In this document: in pieces, positions 23,838 to 31,724 of the stretch | Layout of the letters: the number at the start of each line of letters is the position of its first letter | Position numbering within the stretch: the first letter of the stretch is position 1 | NCBI RefSeq assembly: GCF_001642995.1 | Contig: NZ_LOHS01000026.1 | Coordinates: forward strand, 1 to 44,967 | Length of the DNA: 44,967 nt | Reading direction: 5' to 3' | Origin: Streptomyces jeddahensis | Lineage (GTDB): Bacteria > Actinomycetota > Actinomycetes > Streptomycetales > Streptomycetaceae | Program-made: the position numbers and the translations under genes | The notes under the pieces: model-generated | Seen by the model: only the letters and a program-made list of their open reading frames with translations | The model's database searches: none | What the model was told of the DNA's origin: nothing

Positions 23838-25316
23838 TCAGTACCGGCGGTCCCGCGCCAACTCGGGGTCCTGGCCGATTCCGTTCGCGTGGTCGTACGG
23901 CAGCCGCGAACGCACCGGCGTCGCGTCGAGGCGGGCCGTGATCACCAGCGTGCCCTCCTCGATCTGGTAGTCGAGGGGCAGACCGAGACCGCGCATGGCG
24001 GCGACCATCCCCGTGTTGGAGGACTGCGTGACCGCGTACACGCTCTCGGCGCCCGCCTCGACGGCCATCGTCACCAGGCGGCCGAGGAGTTCGCTGCCGA
24101 TGCCGTGCCGCTGCCACTCGTCCTCGACCAGGAGCGCGACCTCCGTCTCGTCGCCGTCCCACAGCAGATGGCCGAGGGCGACGATGCGGCCGGTGTCGGT
24201 CTGCACGGCGAGCGTGCGGCCGAAGCGCGGGCTGAGCAGGTGGTTCAGATAGCGGTCGACGTCACCGACCGGGCCGTGGTACCGCATGTTCAGGGTGCGC
24301 TTCGAGCACCGCTCGTGCATGGCCTTGGCGGCGTTCAGGTCGGCGGTGTCGGCCCTGCGTACCGTTATGGCGCTGCCCTGCGGCAGCGTCAGCACGTCCT
24401 TGCTGCGCGGCACACGCGGGCCCAGCCGGGTGTCCAGCTCGACGAGCGCACGGGCGCGCGCGAACTCGGTCGGTGTGAACGGCAGATACGGCCGCTCCAC
24501 CGTGATCACTCCGCCTTCGGGCGCCCGCAGCCGCATCACCGTGTCCTCGAGCGCGCCCTCGACGGGAGCGGCGCTCTCGCTGGTGCCGTGGCCGGCCGAT
24601 GCGGCTGGCAGGGAGCGGATCGTGCACCTGCCGAGCAACTGGCGCAGCGCCAGCGGCAGTTCGGCACCGTCCAGGGCGGTGCGCGTGGCCAGGCTCAGGA
24701 CGCGGGTCGGGGCGTCCACCAAGTCGTGCGCGTCCGCGCGTTCGATCCAGATGTCGGTGCCGCCCGCCCGGGAGATCGCGCGGGTGAAGTCGCCCGCGGG
24801 CAGCTCGGCGGGAGCGCGCAGCAGGAACTCGTCGACGGTGCCTTCGGCCAGCGGATGCGTCTGCAGGCTCAGGATGTCGACCTGGTGGTGTGCGAGCGCG
24901 GTGCACAGCGCGGCCAGCGAGCCGGGCTCGTCCCGGACGGTGGTCCGCATCCGCCACAGCGTCGTCGTGTCGGCGGACGGTGCCGCGGGAGCGGACAGTC
25001 CGGTCACGGTGGCCGCCCCGGCTGCTGAGGGCCCGGCCTGCTCGGCGGCGAGCGGCCGGGCGCCGGTATCGCCTGTCGGGGGAGCGTGGCCGTGGCGCCT
25101 TGACCACCATGTGTGGAACGCCGCCGTGGCGATCAGCGCCACGGCCGAGACCACGAGCAGGGCGGGGCCGTCGGGCCCGTGCCCGACCAGGTTCGCCACG
25201 GCGTCGGCCACCGCAACGGCCGTGAACAGCGCCGCCAGTTCGATCACGTCCCGGCGCCAGTGGTGCACGGGACGGCCGTACTTGGCACGGGTTACGTCAG
25301 ACATCTCTCGCTTCAT
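23838..25316 (-). CDS. Membrane-anchored ACT-domain GNAT acetyltransferase
   Basis: A 492-residue three-part protein. Two hydrophobic helices near the N-terminus (VIELAALFTAVAVADAVANL and PALLVVSAVALIATAAFHTW) predict a membrane anchor. After a linker comes an ACT domain (MRTTVRDEPGSLAALCTALA, VDILSLQTHPL), the usual amino-acid-binding module. The C-terminal GNAT domain has ITVRRADTADLNAAKAMHER, RTLNMRYHGPV, TEVALLVEDEWQRHGIGSEL (acetyl-CoA loop) and VTQSSNTGMVAAMRGLGL. Actinobacterial ACT-GNAT enzymes are known amino-acid-regulated protein lysine acetyltransferases; the membrane part is the unusual addition. ATG 25316 is used, with ATG 25304 possible; neither has a good Shine-Dalgarno. Targets are not indicated. 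Confidence 0.85.
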   Translation of the reverse strand: MKREMSDVTRAKYGRPVHHWRRDVIELAALFTAVAVADAVANLVGHGPDGPALLVVSAVALIATAAFHTWWSRRHGHAPPTGDTGARPLAAEQAGPSAAGAATVTGLSAPAAPSADTTTLWRMRTTVRDEPGSLAALCTALAHHQVDILSLQTHPLAEGTVDEFLLRAPAELPAGDFTRAISRAGGTDIWIERADAHDLVDAPTRVLSLATRTALDGAELPLALRQLLGRCTIRSLPAASAGHGTSESAAPVEGALEDTVMRLRAPEGGVITVERPYLPFTPTEFARARALVELDTRLGPRVPRSKDVLTLPQGSAITVRRADTADLNAAKAMHERCSKRTLNMRYHGPVGDVDRYLNHLLSPRFGRTLAVQTDTGRIVALGHLLWDGDETEVALLVEDEWQRHGIGSELLGRLVTMAVEAGAESVYAVTQSSNTGMVAAMRGLGLPLDYQIEEGTLVITARLDATPVRSRLPYDHANGIGQDPELARDRRY

Positions 25317-25342
25317 GCATCCACTGTGAAGGAGAGGTGTTG

Positions 25343-25407
25343 CGTGATCACGAACAGATTGTGACTGAGGGGTAAAGCGAGAACTGTCCTTTTTGCAGTG
25401 ATTTCAC
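25343..25407. promoter_or_regulatory. Two GTGA/TCAC palindromes in a low-GC promoter island
   Basis: CGTGATCACG (25343-25352) and GTGATTTCAC (25398-25407) share GTGA...TCAC arms and lie 55 bp apart upstream of the ACT-GNAT gene. The region about 25320-25430 is close to half A+T, far richer than its surroundings. The 283-bp gap to the phoD stop holds no gene. GTGA/TCAC arms recall CRP-type sites, but the arm spacing differs between the two copies. Confidence 0.35.
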
Positions 25408-25599
25408 ATTCAATGGCGCATGCCGTAAAGCCGCAGGTCAAGACAGTGTGGGGCAGTCCGGGCGTCGCGCGCTGCAGTCGGCGGGGACACGGTTCCCGCC
25501 GCCCGACCGGCCGAAGCGGTGGCGGCGGGCGCCCTGAGCGGACGTCCCGCCGCACGCGTCGGACCGTACGGTCGTGAGCCTCGTCGGCGCGGAGACCGG

Positions 25600-27180
25600 C
25601 TACTGGCCCACACGCCCCGGCTGCAGCACCTTGGTGAAGAGCACCGAACCGCCCGTCGCCCGCAGCCGGACGGTCAGCTCGCCGCTTTCACCGTCGATGT
25701 CGACCTCGCCGAAGTACTGCGGGGACTCCATCGGCGACACGTTCGCCTTCGTCGGCGCCTGCACGAAGACCCGGTCGGGGCCGAAGGTGTCGTCGAGGGC
25801 GTTCGCCGGGAAGCCGCCCGCCGCCAGCGGACCCGAGACGAACTCCCAGAACGGCGCGAAGTCCTTGAAGGCGGCGCGCGAGGGGTCGTAGTGCTGCGCG
25901 GAGGTGTAGTGCACGTCCGCGGTCAGCCACACCGTGCCGGTGATGCGGCTGTGCTTGATGAACCGCAGCAGTTCGGCGATCTGCAGCTCACGGCCGAGCG
26001 GCGCGCCGGGATCACCCTGCGCGACGGCCTCGAAGTCCGTAGCGCCGTCCGTCACGACCAGGCCCAGCGGCATGTCGGCGGCGATCACCTTCCACACCGC
26101 ACGCGAACGCGACAGCTCCCGCTTCAGCCAGGCCAGTTGCTCCGCGCCCAGGATGCCGGTGGTGTCGTCGGTCTGGCGGTCGGGCGAGTTGGCGTTGCGG
26201 TAGGTGCGCATGTCCAGCACGAAGACGTCGAGGAGCGGGCCGTGGTGCACGACCCGGTGGACCCGGCCGTCCTCGCCCGTCGAGGGCAGCGTGGAGATCG
26301 GGAAGTACTCGCTGAAGGCCTGCCGGGCGCGGGTGGCCAGCGTGTCGACGTCCTTCACCGTGTAGCGGCTGTCGGTGAGGATCTCGCCCGGGTACCAGTT
26401 GTTGACGACCTCGTGGTCGTCCCACTGCGCGATCGTCGGCACCTGTGCGTTGAACCGGCGTACGTTCTCGTCGAGCAGCGGGTAGCGGAAGTTGCCCCGG
26501 TACTCGGCGAGCGTCTCGGCGACCTTGGACTTCTCCTCGGTGGTGACGTTCCGCCAGACCCGGCCGTCGGGCAGGGCCACCGTCTCCGACAGCGGTCCGT
26601 CCGCGTAGATGGAGTCACCGCTGCACAGGAAGAAGTCCGGGTCGAGCCGGCGCATCTCCTCGTACGCGTAGAGGCCGCCGATGTCCGGGTTGATGCCCCA
26701 GCCCTGCCCCACGATGTCGCCCGACCACAGGAACCGTACGCCCGCGCGCCGCTTGGCGGGCGCGGTGCGGAAGGTGCCGAGCACCGGCTCGCCGGTGCGG
26801 CGGTAGTCCTCGGGGTCGGCCAGCGTCACGCGGTAGTGGATCTGCTCGCCGGACGGGAGGCCGCGCAGCGGAACCGTACCCGTGAAGTCCGTGTCCGGGC
26901 CGAGCAGCGGGCCCTGCCATCTGCGCGCATTGCGGAAGGACTCGGTGGCGGAGGTCTCCACGATCATCCGCGCCGGCCGGTCGGAACGCACCCACACCAG
27001 GCCCGTGGAGGTCGTCACGTCGCCCGCCTGCACTCCCCAGGCGGCACGCGGACGGCCCGACAGCGCCTGGGCGGGGGCCGCGGACGCCAGGGCGCCCGCG
27101 GTGGGCAGAGCCAGGGCGGCGGACGCGGCGAGGGATCCGCGCAGTACGGCACGCCGGCCGGGGGTCGGGTTGTGGGACAT
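25600..27180 (-). CDS. phoD: Secreted PhoD-family alkaline phosphatase/phosphodiesterase
   Basis: A 526-residue Tat-exported PhoD-type enzyme that frees phosphate from organic phosphates outside the cell. The signal RRAVLRGSLAASAALALP ends near APAQA. The N-terminal PhoD domain has AWGVQAGDVTTSTGLVWVRS; the catalytic part has FLWSGDIVGQGWG, LCSGDSIYADG, QWDDHEVVNNWYPGE, LDMRTYRN and WLTADVHYTSAQHYDP, all expected metal or substrate regions. ATG 27180 has GGAGG six bases upstream. A PHO-box-like repeat about 65-85 bp upstream suggests control by the phosphate regulator PhoP, as known for Streptomyces phoD genes. The gene stands alone. Confidence 0.95.
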   Translation of the reverse strand: MSHNPTPGRRAVLRGSLAASAALALPTAGALASAAPAQALSGRPRAAWGVQAGDVTTSTGLVWVRSDRPARMIVETSATESFRNARRWQGPLLGPDTDFTGTVPLRGLPSGEQIHYRVTLADPEDYRRTGEPVLGTFRTAPAKRRAGVRFLWSGDIVGQGWGINPDIGGLYAYEEMRRLDPDFFLCSGDSIYADGPLSETVALPDGRVWRNVTTEEKSKVAETLAEYRGNFRYPLLDENVRRFNAQVPTIAQWDDHEVVNNWYPGEILTDSRYTVKDVDTLATRARQAFSEYFPISTLPSTGEDGRVHRVVHHGPLLDVFVLDMRTYRNANSPDRQTDDTTGILGAEQLAWLKRELSRSRAVWKVIAADMPLGLVVTDGATDFEAVAQGDPGAPLGRELQIAELLRFIKHSRITGTVWLTADVHYTSAQHYDPSRAAFKDFAPFWEFVSGPLAAGGFPANALDDTFGPDRVFVQAPTKANVSPMESPQYFGEVDIDGESGELTVRLRATGGSVLFTKVLQPGRVGQ

Positions 27181-27243
27181 GGACGGCCTCCAGTGACGGT
27201 TCGGACCAAGGTGCGATGCCACAACTACTCGTACGCCGCAGCG

Positions 27244-27265
27244 CACACACAAACCCCAAGTGAAC
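27244..27265 (-). promoter_or_regulatory. PHO-box-like direct repeat upstream of phoD
   Basis: On the minus strand GTTCACTTGGG (27255-27265) fits the 11-bp Streptomyces PhoP unit, and a weaker unit GTTTGTGTGTG follows without a gap at 27244-27254. It lies 64-85 bp upstream of phoD. The first unit is a full match to the remembered consensus; the second is degenerate. Confidence 0.5.
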
Positions 27266-27347
27266 AACTCGCCGTAGGCCGGGGGGAACAGGACGCGCGG
27301 CCCTGCGGTCATCGGTGGCCGTGGCCGCGCGAAGCCCCCAGAGGACG

Positions 27348-27383
27348 GCCCCCAGAGGGGACGGAGATCCTGCCCCTGGGGGC
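27348..27383 (-). terminator. Hairpin downstream of the alpha/beta-hydrolase gene
   Basis: GCCCCCAG-A-GGG pairs with CCCCTGGGGGC, an 11-bp stem with one bulged base, starting 55 bp past the leftward hydrolase stop. The remaining gap to phoD holds the phoD promoter. Confidence 0.5.
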
Positions 27384-27438
27384 ACTTCGGGCACTTCCCA
27401 GCGTCAGCCGGGGGAATTCGAGGACGAGCCCGCAGGGC

Positions 27439-28269
27439 TCAGCGGCTGGTGTCGAGGACGACCCGGGCGACGAGTGCCGGATCGTCGTTCATCGGGACAT
27501 GTCCACATCCGGGCAGCCGCACCAGTCGCGCCCCGGGGATGACGCGCTTGGCACGAACCCCCTGGCGGTGCAGCAGCAGGCGGTCCCGCGTACCCCATGC
27601 GAGGGTCACCGGCAGTCCCGGAACGTCGTCCTTGAAGAGCACCTGCCGCCCCGCGGTGAGGGTCTGGGCGAACCCCTTCGCATTGCGCAGCGCCAGCGTC
27701 TCAGCGACCACGGCCTCGGCTGAACGGCGGCCAGGGCGGGCGTAGATGGTGCTGGTCAGCGCGGCGCGCCCGGCTACCGTGCGCGAGAGCCGCTCGATCA
27801 GCGGCACCGGCAGCAGCCGTGCCCCCTGCCGCATCGCGAGGAGCGTGCTGAAGGCGTACCGGCGCTCGGCCTCCGTCCAGAACCCGGCGGGCGCCAGCGC
27901 CGTGACCGACCGTACGAGCCTTTCGCGGCCCAGCTCGAGGGCGAGCAGGCCACCGAGCGAGTTGCCCGCGACATGCGGGCGTTCGATCTCCAGTGCCGTA
28001 CAGAGTGAGCCGAGTGCGGGAACCACGGTCGACAGGTCGTAGGCCAGTCCGTCGGGCAGCGCGGGGGACTCGCCGAATCCGGGCAGGTCGACCGCTATGA
28101 CGTCGCGCTCGGTCGCCAGGATGTCGATCACTGGATCCCATGCCTGGCGGTGGTGGCCGATGCCGTGCAGGAGGAGAAGCGGTTCACCCGCGCCCACGCG
28201 TGTGTAGGCGAGGGACACCGTCCGGGGGCCATGCGACGATTCGACCGGGAATGAGACTGTTTCGGCCAT
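27439..28269 (-). CDS. Alpha/beta-hydrolase
   Basis: A 276-residue alpha/beta-hydrolase-fold enzyme. The oxyanion block is LLLLHGIGHHRQAWDP, the nucleophile elbow is VAGNSLGGLLAL (Ser in GNSLGG), and the acid and His are likely in WGTRDRLLL and PGCGHVPMNDDP. The catalytic triad therefore appears complete. There is no signal peptide. ATG 28269 has GAGGAG upstream at a usable distance. It is divergent from the ECF41-type sigma factor gene over 242 bp and may be one of its targets. Substrate unknown. Confidence 0.88.
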   Translation of the reverse strand: MAETVSFPVESSHGPRTVSLAYTRVGAGEPLLLLHGIGHHRQAWDPVIDILATERDVIAVDLPGFGESPALPDGLAYDLSTVVPALGSLCTALEIERPHVAGNSLGGLLALELGRERLVRSVTALAPAGFWTEAERRYAFSTLLAMRQGARLLPVPLIERLSRTVAGRAALTSTIYARPGRRSAEAVVAETLALRNAKGFAQTLTAGRQVLFKDDVPGLPVTLAWGTRDRLLLHRQGVRAKRVIPGARLVRLPGCGHVPMNDDPALVARVVLDTSR

Positions 28270-28511
28270 GCTCCTGACTCCTCGTCTGCTGGCGCACAGG
28301 GATCCCGTGAGCACAGGCGCGGTTGGCCTGTCGGGACCGCTCGAAGGACCGGGGGTGTAGACAGCTTGTCAGTAAAAGCTACTGGCGGGTAGTCCTTGCT
28401 ACGAACGACGTCGGGAGGGAGGGGTCCGCAAGGAAGGCGTTCGCCGCTCCCCGCGGGGCCCGTTGTCGCCAGTCCCGGCATCCCGGCCGCGGAGCCCGAT
28501 ATCGCCTGGAC

Positions 28512-29426
28512 ATGACGAACCGCTTCCGCTGGGATGGGGGTGTGGCCACCGACACCGCGACCGATGTCTTCGAAGAGCACCGGCCCGTGCTGATGGGAGT
28601 CGCCTATCGAATGCTCGGCCGCGTGGCCGACGCGGAGGACGTCGTCCAGGAGGCATGGCTGCGCTGGTCGTCCGGCGACCGGGCGGACGTACGGGAGCCA
28701 CGCGCCTATCTGGTGCGGATCACCACGCGCCTGGCCCTCGACCGGCTCCGCCAGGTCCAGGCCCGGCGCGAGACCTACGTGGGGCCCTGGCTGCCCGAGC
28801 CGCTGGTCACGGACTTCGGGCCCACCGTCGCCGACACCGAGGAACAGGCGGTCCTCGCCGACTCGGTCTCTTTAGCGGTACTGGTCGTCCTGGAGTCCCT
28901 GTCGCCGCTGGAGCGTGCGGTGTTCGTGCTGCGGGAGGCCTTCGGATTCCCGTTCGCCGAGATCGCCGCCACGCTCGACCGCAGCGAGTCCGCGGTGCGC
29001 CAGCTGGCGGCGCGGGCACGCAAGCACGTCGACGAACGCAGGCCGCGCTACGAAGTGGACCCGGCCGAGCGACGCGATCTGACCGAGCGGTTCCTGGCCG
29101 CGGCGGCGGATGGTGACCTCGAGGGGCTGATGTCCCTGCTGGCCCCGGACGTCGAGCTGGTGGGCGACAGCGGAGGCAAGGCCCAGGCGCCGCTGCGTGT
29201 CATCGAATCGGCCGACAAGGTGGGCCGCTTCCTCGCCGCCGTGGGCCGCGAGGGGATCACGGAGCTGGAGATCCGTCTTCTGGAGCTCAACGGCGCCCCG
29301 GCCGCGCTCGCCCTCTCGGGCGGCAAGCCCGACACGGTCTTCCAGGTCGAGGTCGCCGACGGGCGGATCCAGCGCATCTACGCAGTACGCAACCCGGACA
29401 AACTCCTCTCTCTTGCCTCGTACTGA
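28512..29426 (+). CDS. ECF41-type sigma factor with SnoaL-like C-terminal domain
   Basis: A 304-residue SigJ-like extracytoplasmic-function sigma factor. Region 2 is VLMGVAYRMLGRVADAEDVV...EAWLRW; region 4 is LSPLERAVFVLREAFG and FAEIAATLDRSESAVRQLAA. Beyond residue 180 is a SnoaL-like domain (LTERFLAAAADGDLEGLMSL) ending RNPDKLLSLASY; the NPDKL motif marks the ECF41 group, whose extension controls the sigma factor in place of an anti-sigma protein. A TTA leucine codon at 28872-28874 makes translation likely to depend on the bldA tRNA. ATG 28512 has no clear Shine-Dalgarno; GTG 28542 is an alternative start. The usual adjacent oxidoreductase/decarboxylase/epimerase gene is missing; its neighbour is an alpha/beta-hydrolase. 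Confidence 0.9.
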   Translation: MTNRFRWDGGVATDTATDVFEEHRPVLMGVAYRMLGRVADAEDVVQEAWLRWSSGDRADVREPRAYLVRITTRLALDRLRQVQARRETYVGPWLPEPLVTDFGPTVADTEEQAVLADSVSLAVLVVLESLSPLERAVFVLREAFGFPFAEIAATLDRSESAVRQLAARARKHVDERRPRYEVDPAERRDLTERFLAAAADGDLEGLMSLLAPDVELVGDSGGKAQAPLRVIESADKVGRFLAAVGREGITELEIRLLELNGAPAALALSGGKPDTVFQVEVADGRIQRIYAVRNPDKLLSLASY

Positions 29427-29491
29427 TCAGTCCGCTGCGCGGCACATGCTCTTGCCAGGGGCCGTCGTGTGACCCGCCCGTGCCCTGTCCC

Positions 29492-29503
29492 CACGCGCGC
29501 GTG
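29492..29503. repeat. CACGCGCGCGTG palindrome copy 5
   Basis: Perfect copy in the 255-bp gap between the sigma factor and gntR-type genes, about 67 bp upstream of the dre-like site. Confidence 0.8.
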
Positions 29504-29569
29504 CCGATCACGAACAGTCCGTGAACACTCCCGTCGCCCCGGCCTGCCCCCGCTGTCTCCGATCGAGGA

Positions 29570-29604
29570 TTGGTCTTGACCAAGGGTGGGGCCCGGCTTA
29601 TGGT
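29570..29604 (+). promoter_or_regulatory. Promoter with overlapping dre-like palindrome upstream of the GntR gene
   Basis: TTGACC (29576-29581) and TATGGT (29599-29604) are spaced 17 bp, a good housekeeping promoter. TTGGTCTTGACCAA (29570-29583), GGTC/GACC arms around TT, covers the -35. Its core TGGTCTTGACCA differs by one base from the dre core TGGTCTAGACCA bound by DasR, the GlcNAc-responsive GntR regulator. A bound regulator here should block RNA polymerase. Confidence 0.7.
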
Positions 29605-29681
29605 CGCAGGCATAGTGCAGGAACCTTTAATAAACAAGGCGCTGAAACGCCGCCGGGGATACGGCGATTGCGGAGGACAGG

Positions 29682-30443
29682 GTGGGGACCACTCAGCTGG
29701 AAACGGTGCCGGAGCCGAAGTACTGGCACCTCAAGACCGTGCTCAGTGAGGCACTCGACGCCGAGTTCTCGGTCGGCGAGATCCTTCCCAACGAGCGTGA
29801 TCTGGCGGCCCGGTTCGGGGTCGCCCGGGCCACCCTCCGCCAGGCGCTCGAGCAGCTCGAGCTCGAGGGGCGCCTGCAGCGCCGTCGTGGAGTCGGCACC
29901 ACCGTCGCGCCGCCGCGTATGGGTGTGGCCGTGGGGGCCGCCGAGCACGTGTGGCCGGGCGCCGTCGGCGATGCCTGGAAGGCGGCGGACTGCACCCAGT
30001 TGGTTCCGCCCGCGGCCGTGGCAGGCGTCCTGGAGACCGGGGCCGACGAGACGGTGCACACGGTGCGGCGTATGCGCATGACGCATGGCCAGCCGGTCGC
30101 CGCCGAGCTGCTCTACGTCCCGGCCTCGTCGGTGCCCGACCTCTCCGCGATCGAGGCGCCCTCCGGTCCGGCACGCGCGCGTGCCGTCCTGCGTGAACTG
30201 CAGCGGCTCGGGCTCGAAGGACAGGACAGCGCCGTCGAACTCGGCTCGGCCCGCGCGGACGACGCCAAGGTGCTCGACCGGCTGCCCGGCGCGCCGGTAC
30301 TCGTCGTCACGACGCGCTTCTTCGCCGAGGGCCGTACCGCCGCCGTCTCCGTGGCCACGTACCGCGCCGACACCTGCCGTCTCACCTTCGGCGACTCCGG
30401 CGGCGTCGAGGTCCACCACGACCCGGAGCGCCGCGCGTCCTGA
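29682..30443 (+). CDS. HutC-type GntR-family regulator (DasR-like)
   Basis: A 253-residue regulator. The N-terminal winged helix-turn-helix is KYWHLKTVLSEALDAEFSVG, LPNERDLAARFGVARATLRQ, LEGRLQRRRGVGTTVAPPR; the C-terminal UTRA/HutC effector domain includes VHTVRRMRMTHGQPVAAELL and VLVVTTRFFAEGRTAAVSVA. It resembles DasR in layout but differs clearly in sequence, so it is a paralogue. GTG 29682 follows CGGAGG by 5 bases. The dre-like site in its own promoter suggests control by DasR or itself. It lies upstream of a converging ROK regulator gene and is followed by a strong terminator. Ligand likely a phosphorylated sugar, inferred from family. Confidence 0.92.
   Translation: MGTTQLETVPEPKYWHLKTVLSEALDAEFSVGEILPNERDLAARFGVARATLRQALEQLELEGRLQRRRGVGTTVAPPRMGVAVGAAEHVWPGAVGDAWKAADCTQLVPPAAVAGVLETGADETVHTVRRMRMTHGQPVAAELLYVPASSVPDLSAIEAPSGPARARAVLRELQRLGLEGQDSAVELGSARADDAKVLDRLPGAPVLVVTTRFFAEGRTAAVSVATYRADTCRLTFGDSGGVEVHHDPERRAS
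30172..30183. repeat. CACGCGCGCGTG palindrome copy 6
   Basis: Perfect copy inside the GntR-family gene, flanked by GG and CC so that the symmetry extends to 16 bp (GGCACGCGCGCGTGCC). Confidence 0.75.
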
Positions 30444-30470
30444 CCGGGTACTGCGGCATGTGAGGTTCCC

Positions 30471-30504
30471 GCCGTGCTCCTTGCGGACGAGCAAGGAGCA
30501 CGGC
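30471..30504. terminator. Strong rho-independent-like terminator after the GntR gene
   Basis: GCCGTGCTCCTTGC (30471-30484) pairs perfectly with GCAAGGAGCACGGC (30491-30504) around GGACGA, followed by CTTTGTG. It lies 28 bases after the stop and 63 bases past the converging ROK stop, so it may act on both. Confidence 0.8.
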
Positions 30505-30566
30505 CTTTGTGTCCCGCGCGCAACGGCCTTTGCGTCCCACGACCCCTCAGGGTCGGCGGCCGCGCC

Positions 30567-31724
30567 TCACCTCCGCGCCGTGACCGTCCCCTCCACCGCG
30601 AACAGCTGCTCCTCGACATGGTCGAGTGCGAGCCGCAGCGCGCCCGTCGCGACCGCAGCCTCGCCGAGCATCGACAGGGCGACCCGCGGGGGCCGCAGGC
30701 AGTAGCGGGCTAGCTCGCGGCGCAGCGGTTCCAGTACGCCGTCCAGGCCGGCGGCCCAGCCGCCCACCACGACGAGCTCGGGATCGAGCGCCAGCACCAG
30801 GGCCGCGACGTCGTGCACGAGCCGCTGGATGAAGCGGTCGACGGCCGCCAGGGCCCGCTCGTCACCACTGCGGGCCTGCGCGAAGACCTCCGCGACCGCC
30901 TGCTCGTCCAGCGGATGCAGCGGCTCGTCCGTCGTCGACAGGAGCGCCTCCGGCGTCGCCTCACGGCCCAACAGGTGCAGCGCGCCGATCTCCCCGGCCG
31001 CTCCGCCGTACCCCCGGTGCAGCCGCCCGCCGATGAGCGAGCCGGCGCCCGGACTCAGGCCCGCCATCACGAACACGATGTCGTCGGACTCGGTCGCCGC
31101 GCCCTTCCAGTGCTCGGCGACGGCGGCCGTATTGGCGTCGTTCTCCACGAGCACCGGGCACTTGAAGGAGCGCCGGAGCCGCTCGCCCAGCTGCAGGCCC
31201 GTCCACCCCGGCAGGGCCGTGCCCAGACGTATGGCGCCGTCGGCTTCCACGATGCCGGGGGTGCCCACACCGACGGCCCTCAGGGAACTGCGTGCGACGC
31301 CGGCCTTGCGCAGCAGCTCGGCGACCGCGGTACGCAGCCGCTCCAGCCGCTCGTCGGCCGGCGCGGTCTCGTCGACGTCCTTCGACGCCGTGGCGAGTAT
31401 CCGTCCCTCCAGATCGGCCAGGACGGCGGCCACCCGGTGCGGCCCGATCTCGAGGCCGAGCAGATGACCGGCCTCCGCCCGGAACCGGAACCGGCGGGCG
31501 GGCCGCCCCTGCTTCCTGGTCGCACCCTCCTCGGCGGCCGTCTCCACCACGAGCCCCGCCTCCACGAGCCCCTCGACGACGCCCTCGACGGTCGGCCGTG
31601 ACAGCCCGGTCACCCTGGTGATCTCGGTGAGCGTCGCAGGATCCGCGGCGCGCAGCGCATGCAGCACCACGGCGGAATTGATACGCCGCAGCAGAGAGGG
31701 ATCCCCGCCGGTCAGCAGCCCCAA
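30567..31724 (-). CDS. ROK-family transcriptional regulator
   Basis: A 385-residue NagC/XylR-type protein. The N-terminal helix-turn-helix is LTEITRVTGLSRPTVEGVVE; the ROK domain has LLGLEIGPHRVAAVL, AVGVGTPGIVEADGAIRLG, PVLVENDANTAAVAEHWKG and GYGGAAGEIGALHLLG. The Cys-rich zinc motif (CxCGxxGC) usual after this point is absent, and the DxGxT phosphate loop is replaced by EIGPHRV, so it should not be a kinase and may bind sugar differently. The start is TTG 31724 with GGGAGGA six bases upstream. It converges with the GntR-type gene; its targets are unknown. Confidence 0.9.
   Translation of the reverse strand: MGLLTGGDPSLLRRINSAVVLHALRAADPATLTEITRVTGLSRPTVEGVVEGLVEAGLVVETAAEEGATRKQGRPARRFRFRAEAGHLLGLEIGPHRVAAVLADLEGRILATASKDVDETAPADERLERLRTAVAELLRKAGVARSSLRAVGVGTPGIVEADGAIRLGTALPGWTGLQLGERLRRSFKCPVLVENDANTAAVAEHWKGAATESDDIVFVMAGLSPGAGSLIGGRLHRGYGGAAGEIGALHLLGREATPEALLSTTDEPLHPLDEQAVAEVFAQARSGDERALAAVDRFIQRLVHDVAALVLALDPELVVVGGWAAGLDGVLEPLRRELARYCLRPPRVALSMLGEAAVATGALRLALDHVEEQLFAVEGTVTARR

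Noticed and set aside
28323..28511. ECF41-type promoter (TGTCACA, 16 bp, CGTC) upstream of the sigma gene
   Set aside because: The nearest TGTCAGT and CGTC are about 35 bp apart, far from the expected spacing; the other strand also shows no good pair.
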